Origin: Treponema sp.
GTDB taxonomy: Bacteria > Spirochaetota > Spirochaetia > Treponematales > Breznakiellaceae
Length of the DNA: 10,774 bases
Direction: 5' to 3'
NCBI GenBank assembly: GCA_009785545.1
Contig: WQWD01000057.1
Location: 1 to 10,774 of the forward strand
Below the pieces are notes generated by a model. The model searched no databases, was not told where the DNA came from, and was given only the letters and a program-made list of their open reading frames with translations. A program made the position numbers and the translations under genes. Numbering within the stretch: the first letter of the stretch is position 1; every line of letters starts with the position of its first letter. Positions 5,473 through 10,774 of the stretch are shown piece by piece.

Positions 5473-6387
5473 ATGGCGAAAAAATATGGAATTTTTGAAT
5501 ATGACGATAGCGGGGGAGATTGTGGCGAGGATTGCTCATGGGTCGGTGGCCTATTCGGATTTTTGATTTGTGTTGGCATTATTGCGCTGATTATATGGGG
5601 CGTAGTGTCAGGAGTGAATGCAATTCGCGGCGCATGGGGTGGGCGCGGAATGTCTGACGAGGCACGGGCTGTATGGCGTGCCAGAGGGAGTATGCAGGAA
5701 TTAAGAGCGACGACTGTGCGCTATACCCTCAATGATGACGACATAAACATTCTAATTGAACGCGATAATCAAAACATTAATCATGCCCTCATAATCTGCC
5801 CAACGACTTCGCGCAACTTAACCAGCGAGCACATCGAAAACTTTTTCAATAACGATTTAAATTTGGCAACATATACCATGCCACGAGAGGGTGGAGGCGG
5901 CTCGGTAACATTCAGGCTTACGGATATAGGCAGAAATTTCGCAGAGGTCATGAACCGCACTATAATGCGCCCTGAACAAATTATGCAACTTGTTAATAAT
6001 GCAGATATGAGTGAACGCGATGACGGCATAACAGGCAGACCCGCGCGGTTTACGGTACTGAAATCTCTTGACGTATGTATGGAAGGCTTCAGAATAGTTA
6101 TGCAGGGGTTTAATTATAACACGCTGGACTGCAATCTGACGCGGGAATTGTTCGGTGAGGCATTTGCGCGACAGTTGGTTTCAGATGAATTTCGAGAGCT
6201 TCCGCTGACGAATAGTGAAAATAATATGCAAAGCCAATATGGGCGCATAAGTTACGCCATAAGAAATTATGGTCGGCGTACGGTTTTTGAGGACGCAATG
6301 TTTACGCCGATTGAGCGTTGGGCGTATGAGAACGCCGAAAATTCCGCGCAGATTAATAGCGTGGTGCGGTGGCTTGAGGGGCGATAA
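5473..6387 (+). CDS. Membrane-anchored protein with possible LRV/HEAT-like repeats (paralog 1)
   Basis: 304 aa. The N-terminus is short and acidic with two cysteines (Cys17, Cys21), followed by one strong membrane segment at about 25-47 and a large soluble domain. The soluble part is clearly homologous to the next gene product: LIERDN (94-99), RNLTSEHIE (114-122), F..VMNR.IM (156-165), ELFGEAF (225-231), SDEFRELPL (237-245) and QSQYG (253-257). Several blocks of the form D..xx.ALI...NLT.E.I....N read like degenerate leucine-rich-variant or HEAT repeats, in which D..VR.ALA.NP..P.ELL is the usual unit. That resemblance is my inference. It starts 13 nt after the coupling-protein stop, so it is in the same transcript. 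I do not recognise a named family. Topology suggests a surface or periplasm-facing binding domain or a cytosolic docking domain. Confidence 0.82.
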   Translation: MAKKYGIFEYDDSGGDCGEDCSWVGGLFGFLICVGIIALIIWGVVSGVNAIRGAWGGRGMSDEARAVWRARGSMQELRATTVRYTLNDDDINILIERDNQNINHALIICPTTSRNLTSEHIENFFNNDLNLATYTMPREGGGGSVTFRLTDIGRNFAEVMNRTIMRPEQIMQLVNNADMSERDDGITGRPARFTVLKSLDVCMEGFRIVMQGFNYNTLDCNLTRELFGEAFARQLVSDEFRELPLTNSENNMQSQYGRISYAIRNYGRRTVFEDAMFTPIERWAYENAENSAQINSVVRWLEGR

Positions 6388-6421
6388 ACTTTTAAGTTGT
6401 TAATTTTACAGTAATTTTTGC

Positions 6422-6427
6422 AGGAGG
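6422..6427 (+). promoter_or_regulatory. Ribosome binding site before three consecutive ATGs
   Basis: AGGAGG is followed by ATG codons at 6430, 6433 and 6436, at spacings of 2, 5 and 8 nt. The first is too close. The second matches the 5-nt spacing used by the sister gene and is taken as the start. The third is equally possible. Confidence 0.7.
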
Positions 6428-6432
6428 AAATG

Positions 6433-7272
6433 ATGATGTCGCAAAAAGAGCGAAAAGTTTATACTTTTTTAGGAGTTGCTGCTGTGGTGGGGATTTTAAT
6501 TGCGATAATTTGGAGCGTCACCAGACCGCCGGGAAACGCGGGGTATGTGTGGAGTGCTCGGCGTGATGTGCTTGAACTTCAAAGGCGTGTTGACAGAAGT
6601 TTTCTTAGTGCGGAAGATATAACGTGGCTGATTGAGCGCGATAATATAACCGTCATTCATGCGCTTATTGACTACGCTTGGCGCAACTTGACGAGCGAGC
6701 ATATAGAGCGATTATTCAGTGACAGAAGATTATCTTTTAGCGGTCAACATTCTGTTAGAAATGGTACGTTGTACACGTATAATCTGACGCAAACAGGAGC
6801 TAATTTTTCAACTGCAATGAATAGGGCCGTAATGAGCGAAAGACAGTTGATGATGCTTGCGAATAACCTTCGAACTGGAGGTGGCATATCAGGGAAAGAC
6901 GCAAGGCATTTGATATTACTGTCAAACGGCATTACTCCTGTAACTTTCAGATTAGCAGTTATTCATTGGCGTTATGACGACCGTTTTATGAGTAGCGGTG
7001 ATTGGAGTCGGTGCAGTTTTTGCGATGAATTATTTGGCGAAGCATTTGAGCGAATGATGAACTCTCAAGAATTTCGGGAACTGCCGCTAATTAATGAGCG
7101 CGACCCCACGCAAAGCCAGTATGGAGTAGTTTCCCATGTTATAACTTTAAGAGATAGGCCCTCTCCCTTGCCACCAGAGCCAATAAGACGTTGGTTAAGC
7201 ACCAACAGGGTAAGTAGAGAGCAAATTGTAAGCGTGGCAGAGTGGTACGAATATTTTTATGGTGATTTTTAG
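6433..7272 (+). CDS. Membrane-anchored protein with possible LRV/HEAT-like repeats (paralog 2)
   Basis: 279 aa and a tandem paralog of the preceding protein. It has a basic N-terminus (SQKERK), one membrane segment at about 11-29, a Pro/Gly linker, and a soluble domain from about 40 onward. Shared blocks in the same order include LIERDN (66-71), RNLTSEHIE (84-92), F..AMNRAVM (125-134), ELFGEAF (199-205), SQEFRELPL (211-219) and QSQYG (227-231). It lacks the cysteine-rich N-terminal tail of paralog 1 and has its own Cys194/Cys197 pair. DNA around the RNLTSEHIE block is still visibly alike in the two genes, so they arose by tandem duplication. The gap to paralog 1 is 45 nt without a terminator, so they share a transcript. 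The function is unknown. Two related anchored proteins beside a coupling ATPase may act as a heterodimer. Confidence 0.82.
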   Translation: MMSQKERKVYTFLGVAAVVGILIAIIWSVTRPPGNAGYVWSARRDVLELQRRVDRSFLSAEDITWLIERDNITVIHALIDYAWRNLTSEHIERLFSDRRLSFSGQHSVRNGTLYTYNLTQTGANFSTAMNRAVMSERQLMMLANNLRTGGGISGKDARHLILLSNGITPVTFRLAVIHWRYDDRFMSSGDWSRCSFCDELFGEAFERMMNSQEFRELPLINERDPTQSQYGVVSHVITLRDRPSPLPPEPIRRWLSTNRVSREQIVSVAEWYEYFYGDF

Positions 7273-7307
7273 TTAAATTCAATTAATATGTAAAATAATG
7301 GTGAAGA

Positions 7308-8627
7308 ATGAAAACTGATGAAATTTTTGATAAACAATTATCAGCAGAAGAAATTCATAATAAAGGAATAGGGTATTATCGCGTCCACAGAACGCATTAT
7401 AACACGTATAACGCTCTCAAAGCTAAAGAATGTTTTATAGAAGCCGCAAATTTGGGACATGTACGGTCAATGTGTAATCTGTATTTTTTATATTTGGGAG
7501 ATAAAGACATACCGCGAAATGTAGAAGAAGCCTTGAAGTGGCTTTATCAGGCTGTTGAAAAAGGTGACGCGGTAGCGAAACGCGCTTTAGGTGAGGCTCA
7601 TCTTGTGGGAAAACACGTATCTAAAAATTACGAAAAAGCGATAGACTTGTTTCATCAAGCGGCTGAACAAGGGGATAAAGTGGCACAATTTAACTTAGGA
7701 GAGATTTACGAAAAAGGAAAGCACAAACCGCAGGATTATGCGGAAGCTGCAAAGTGGTATTCGTTGGCAGAAAAACAGGACTTTGAGCCAGCACGTAATA
7801 ATTTGGGACTGATGTATTTATCGGACAAATATATGGGAAAAATTGGCGAAAAAGCCGCTATGCTTTTTGGTATGAATTGGTTAAACAGGTATTTAATTTT
7901 AAGCGTTCTTTTGGGTATATTCAGTATTTTGTTGCCGTTGCTGATTTTTGGGGATTATGAATATGTTTTAAGTAGCACAACTTGGCGTTTTGATGATATA
8001 TATGAGGTTTGGTATTTAGAAGCTACAGAGAATTTTTCAGTCGAAAACACGCTAAATCTTTTCATGATTCCATTTTTGTTTGCAAGCATAAACGCAAGCA
8101 TAATTTTCATTATTCGCATGTGTAGTGAAAAACTAAAATTATTTAAACGATATTTCTTCTTAACTTGCTTAATTTCAGGCATAATTCGAGTGATAATGAT
8201 TTTCATAATATGGAATGATGAACCGTTTATATGGCGTATAGTGTTAATTTTGTTGGCTGAATTTATTTCAGCGTGCCTTATTATGCTCATGTGTTCTGAT
8301 GTTTTTGATAGAAATGATGATTGGTGGTATGAAATTAAAACGTTATCTTTATCCTTTCCGAATTTTCTCGTTTTATGGTTCATTTTTATTAAAATCTCTT
8401 TGCCTTTGAATATAATTATAGCAATAACAATGGTTTTATTTGCATTTGAGGGAGGCGAATTAATTTTTTGGGAATTATTATTAGGTGTTTTAATGATTTT
8501 GTTGGTACTTCTATTTTACGGAATTTATATTATCGCCCCGATTTGTTGCGCTGTATATGCAATTATCCGCTTAATACAATGGAGCAATAGTATTGAGGAA
8601 AAGCGAAAACAACGAGAAATTGTGTAA
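7308..8627 (+). CDS. Sel1-repeat protein with multi-pass membrane domain
   Basis: 439 aa in two parts. Residues about 30-175 hold roughly four Sel1-like (TPR-related) repeats of about 36 residues, with units such as EALKWLYQAVEKGDAVAKRALG and YEKAIDLFHQAAEQGDKVAQFNLG. Residues about 193-422 contain around six to eight hydrophobic segments (for example 193-214, 250-270, 282-302, 307-329, 350-372, 387-420), ending in a short basic tail. Sel1 repeats are scaffolds for protein partners. Fusion to a membrane domain suggests an adaptor that holds a soluble partner at the membrane. The ATG at 7308 has only a weak GGTGAAG ribosome binding site, so translation may be lower than for its neighbours. It follows paralog 2 by 35 nt with no terminator and ends 26 nt before the convergent relaxase stop. 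The gene is more AT-rich than the coupling-protein gene. Its link to conjugation is by position only. Confidence 0.82.
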   Translation: MKTDEIFDKQLSAEEIHNKGIGYYRVHRTHYNTYNALKAKECFIEAANLGHVRSMCNLYFLYLGDKDIPRNVEEALKWLYQAVEKGDAVAKRALGEAHLVGKHVSKNYEKAIDLFHQAAEQGDKVAQFNLGEIYEKGKHKPQDYAEAAKWYSLAEKQDFEPARNNLGLMYLSDKYMGKIGEKAAMLFGMNWLNRYLILSVLLGIFSILLPLLIFGDYEYVLSSTTWRFDDIYEVWYLEATENFSVENTLNLFMIPFLFASINASIIFIIRMCSEKLKLFKRYFFLTCLISGIIRVIMIFIIWNDEPFIWRIVLILLAEFISACLIMLMCSDVFDRNDDWWYEIKTLSLSFPNFLVLWFIFIKISLPLNIIIAITMVLFAFEGGELIFWELLLGVLMILLVLLFYGIYIIAPICCAVYAIIRLIQWSNSIEEKRKQREIV

Positions 8628-8653
8628 TTTTTGATGTCCTGCAAATGCCGACG

Positions 8654-10402
8654 TCAACGAATAAAGTCCCTTGTGCGGTCGCGTTGCTGAAGTCGCATAT
8701 AATCTCGTTGTCTAATCAAAAAATCATGATGCTTTGGGTGCATTTCTAATAGTATTTTGTTGAAGTCATGTTCGTTGATTTTGTTAAGTCTGCGCTCGGC
8801 TTCATCACGGGCGGTTATGTCGTGCGCTGATGAGTGATTGGCGCGGGTTTCTTTTTCTAATTCTGATAATTTATCGCGAATTTTGGCTTCATCGGGTCGC
8901 GTGTTAAGCAAAATATTTTGACGTTTATATTCCAATTCGAAATTGTCCCGCTCTTGAATGAGTGGGAGAATTTTTTCGTCTAATTCTGCTCTCGAAATTT
9001 CAAAATCCCGCGCCTGATTTACAAGCCTGTTTATTTCAGTGCTGGCTTGTTCAGGCGCAATTTTATATTCACGCACAAACATATTTTCTGCTTGTGTTTT
9101 AGCGCGTTCGTTTTGTGAAATTTGCCTGTCGATTTCTTTTGTATTCGCCTCAAAGCGCATATTTTGACGCTGTGCTTTTAGCTTCGCAACGCGATTATCT
9201 AAAACACGAATATGGTCGGCGCGTTCTGCGATTTTCTCTGCATGATGTTCTGCGGTTCTCGCCGAGTGCTCCGCGCTTGATTTTTCTGCTGATAATGCTG
9301 AAATTTCGCTGTCAAGAAGAATAACGCGCTCTTTAATTTTGAGGATGTGTTGAGCTGTGGATTCAGTCGCCCGCGCCTCATCGGGAGCGGTCGGTACTCG
9401 GTTATGTTCGTGCGCCAACGCAGGAATTAATTTTTTTTGCTGTCCCGCCGAATTTAAATGTTCGCTATCGGGTGTGTGGCTTAAATTAGCAAGTTCTCCA
9501 TCATCAAAGAAATAATATTGTTCGGCGGTGGATTTTAATTTTTGATATTCAAATTTTACTGCTTGTTTTCGTTGGCGTAAACTATACGCATTTTGTGCGT
9601 CGTTCGCGTCCTCAATTTCTCTGGAAATGCCTATGTATTCATGTTTGATTTTGTTGAGATTACTCTTAATTATCTCGCGATTCATGTTGCCAACAAGGGT
9701 CTTTGTCCCCTGTTTCTCCAGCGCGTGGGCTTCGTGCCCCATGTGGGCTGTTGGGGTGCGATCGATTCCCTGTTCTTCAAAACTTCGGTGGTCGATTTTT
9801 TCGACACCCTTTTCTGTTAATTTTTCGTTGCATACATCAGCCCAGTTTTCGCGCCATTCGCGTAACGCTGAAACCTTGTTCCACTCACGGCTTTTAACTT
9901 TATTTTCAAACCCGTTTTCGCCAACGTCACGGACGGTCAATAAAATATGTGCGTGGGGATTTCCGTCCCTCTTATCGTGGATTGAAAAGTCAGCGCACAT
10001 TCCGCGATTTGTAAAATTATTTTGAACAAAATTTTCGACAACATTTATTTGCTCGTCAAAATCAAATTCGCGCGGAATAGACACTTCAACCTCACGAGCC
10101 AGTTGCGCATCGCGCCGGACTTCTTTTTGCTCAACGGCGTTCCATAAAGTTTCGCGGTCTTTGAACTCGACGGGCGCGTTGTCGGGGAGCAGAATGTTTG
10201 TATAAACAACGCCAGATTTTGATGTGAAATCACGTGTTAAATTATGGCGTTGGTCACCCAAAATGTCGCCCGAGCGATACGCCGCTGAACCGACTATCGA
10301 GCGAACGCCAAGAACTCCGCCGGACGCGTACGCGGACGCGCTCGTTGCCGTGCGTCCGTGGGCACGTCCAATAATCTTTGCGTGAAGATGATATATGGCC
10401 AT
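8654..10402 (-). CDS. MobA/MobL-family (MOBQ) relaxase
   Basis: 582-aa conjugative relaxase that would nick oriT and stay bound to the 5' DNA end through a tyrosine. The N-terminus MAIYHLHAKI is typical of the family. HDKRDGNPHAH at 142-152 is the metal-binding three-histidine motif. EVEVSIPREF (104-113), a TRDF..KSGVVYTNILLP block (56-73) and WNAVE (87-91) are further family blocks. The catalytic tyrosine is ambiguous: Tyr25 in SASAYASG and Tyr42 in GSAAYRSG both fit motif I, because this segment appears duplicated. Residues about 240-582 are charged, helical and coiled-coil-rich, without a recognisable primase or helicase. The ATG at 10402 has AAGAGG 6 nt upstream. The oriT lies about 250 bp upstream of this start. 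The gene is intact and convergent with the coupling-protein train. Confidence 0.93.
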   Translation of the reverse strand: MAIYHLHAKIIGRAHGRTATSASAYASGGVLGVRSIVGSAAYRSGDILGDQRHNLTRDFTSKSGVVYTNILLPDNAPVEFKDRETLWNAVEQKEVRRDAQLAREVEVSIPREFDFDEQINVVENFVQNNFTNRGMCADFSIHDKRDGNPHAHILLTVRDVGENGFENKVKSREWNKVSALREWRENWADVCNEKLTEKGVEKIDHRSFEEQGIDRTPTAHMGHEAHALEKQGTKTLVGNMNREIIKSNLNKIKHEYIGISREIEDANDAQNAYSLRQRKQAVKFEYQKLKSTAEQYYFFDDGELANLSHTPDSEHLNSAGQQKKLIPALAHEHNRVPTAPDEARATESTAQHILKIKERVILLDSEISALSAEKSSAEHSARTAEHHAEKIAERADHIRVLDNRVAKLKAQRQNMRFEANTKEIDRQISQNERAKTQAENMFVREYKIAPEQASTEINRLVNQARDFEISRAELDEKILPLIQERDNFELEYKRQNILLNTRPDEAKIRDKLSELEKETRANHSSAHDITARDEAERRLNKINEHDFNKILLEMHPKHHDFLIRQRDYMRLQQRDRTRDFIR

Positions 10403-10489
10403 GTTTTACCTCTTGCGGGACAGCAAAAAACTAAATTTTTATACGAATTTCTACTGCTTAAATATGGTGTAATTTGCGGCAAAATTTTG

Positions 10490-10525
10490 GTGATGATTTA
10501 TCACTATCATTTTATTTTATCATCA
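10490..10525. promoter_or_regulatory. Palindromes over the relaxase start region, possible operator
   Basis: GTGATGATTTATCAC (10490-10504) is a 15-bp palindrome with one mismatched pair. TGATGAT (10491-10497) also pairs with ATCATCA (10519-10525), which overlaps the candidate -10 box. Such sites near a relaxase promoter often serve autoregulation by relaxosome proteins. This is inference from position. Confidence 0.35.
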
Positions 10526-10541
10526 AGGGAAATATTAACAA
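10514..10541 (-). promoter_or_regulatory. Candidate relaxase promoter
   Basis: On the minus strand TTGTTA (10541-10536) and TAAAAT (10519-10514) are 16 nt apart. Each deviates from consensus (4/6 and 5/6). The leader to the start codon would be about 105 nt. Confidence 0.35.
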
Positions 10542-10626
10542 TGTCACGAAAAAATTTTTTTAGATGTTGAGCTTGTCTTTGCTCGCAAAGAAGAAGCCGT
10601 GCCGCCAAACAGATTGTGCCGTTTCT

Positions 10627-10690
10627 GTGTTTATGCGCAAACCTCGCCCACGCGCACACGTTGCGTAGCAACGTATAAGTGCGCCTTTGT
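10627..10690 (+). other. oriT: Origin of transfer (oriT) with MOBQ nick site
   Basis: A perfect 7-bp hairpin, ACGTTGC (10658-10664) and GCAACGT (10668-10674) around GTA, is followed one base later by TAAGTGCGCC (10676-10685). RSF1010/pSC101-type MOBQ origins have the same order: inverted repeat, then TAAGTGCGCCC or TAAATGCGCCC with the nick in the final C run. The predicted nick is on the plus strand at about 10684/10685. A second bulged inverted repeat (GTGT..GCGC, GCGCACAC; 10627-10659) lies just upstream. The relaxase gene next door is of the matching family. With this polarity the DNA to the right of the window would enter the recipient first and the relaxase gene last. Confidence 0.85.
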
Positions 10691-10771
10691 CGTAATTTGG
10701 GATTTCCGTTTGCCGACCTGACGGAGCGCAACGCGCGGAGGTGGTGGCAAGCGGAAATCCCAAATTACGAC
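10689..10771. repeat. 26-bp inverted repeat next to the nick site
   Basis: The arm at 10689-10714 (starting GTCGTAATTTGGGATTTCC) is repeated inverted at 10746-10771 with a single mismatch in 26 positions. The 31-nt centre contains ACCT/AGGT (10716-10719, 10739-10742) and GCGC/GCGC (10726-10729, 10733-10736) pairs that could extend a cruciform. It begins about 4 nt after the predicted nick. There is no T tract and no gene reading into it from either side, so it is not an obvious terminator. It may be a relaxosome or second-strand-processing structure. Confidence 0.8.
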
Positions 10772-10774
10772 CGG

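Larger units (their letters stand above)
10403..10560. other. AT-rich leader between relaxase and oriT
   Basis: Noncoding. It holds the relaxase ribosome binding site (minus AAGAGG, 10409-10414), a candidate minus-strand promoter, and two overlapping symmetric motifs at 10490-10525. A run of A6 then T7 (10549-10561) marks the change to the GC-rich oriT region. Confidence 0.55.

Noticed and set aside
7955..8383. Minus-strand 142-aa ORF
   Set aside because: Antisense to the membrane part of the Sel1 protein; no ribosome binding site or domain.
9627..10025. Plus-strand 132-aa ORF
   Set aside because: Antisense to the relaxase catalytic domain; no recognisable protein features.
10507..10763. 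Two overlapping minus-strand ORFs (74 and 67 aa) in the oriT region
   Set aside because: They cover the oriT hairpin, nick consensus and 26-bp inverted repeat, have no ribosome binding sites, and their peptides simply reflect the repeat structure.

Overview
The window is a piece of an integrative mobilizable or conjugative element from a low-to-moderate GC Gram-positive bacterium, most likely a gut-type Clostridia/Firmicutes lineage. The basis is the strong AGGAGG-type ribosome binding sites, AT-rich intergenic DNA, a MobA/MobL (MOBQ) relaxase with an RSF1010/pIP501-like oriT, and a TraG/VirD4-like coupling protein without an N-terminal membrane domain. The species cannot be named from this sequence.

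Layout. Positions 1-56 hold the 5' end of a minus-strand gene cut by the window edge. Positions 155-1126 (minus) encode a tyrosine integrase with a complete catalytic set. Its leader contains a strong minus-strand terminator-like hairpin and a possible att-like inverted repeat. Positions 1700-2308 (plus) encode a small serine recombinase. The 265-bp gap after it carries two copies of a 24-bp palindromic site in inverted orientation. Positions 2574-8627 form a plus-strand gene train: a 101-aa helical protein; a zinc-metallopeptidase-like protein (HEARH motif); a 119-aa three-helix membrane protein; a 418-aa VirD4/TraG-type ATPase whose start overlaps that membrane gene; two tandem paralogous membrane-anchored proteins with possible LRV/HEAT-like repeats; and a Sel1-repeat protein with a multi-pass membrane domain. 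Positions 8654-10402 (minus) encode the relaxase, convergent with the train. The right end (about 10560-10774) is the oriT region: a hairpin directly followed by a MOBQ nick consensus, then a 26-bp inverted repeat.

How it fits together (inference). The relaxase would nick at about 10684/10685. The cytosolic coupling ATPase, probably anchored by the 119-aa protein, would deliver the relaxosome to a mating channel. No VirB4, VirB6 or lytic transglycosylase gene is visible here, so the channel is either outside the window or borrowed. The integrase would handle integration and excision, and the serine recombinase would act in resolution or inversion. The most unusual part is the set of genes linked to the coupling protein: a metallopeptidase, two paralogous single-pass proteins and a Sel1 membrane protein. 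They may be accessory surface or effector components of the coupling apparatus.
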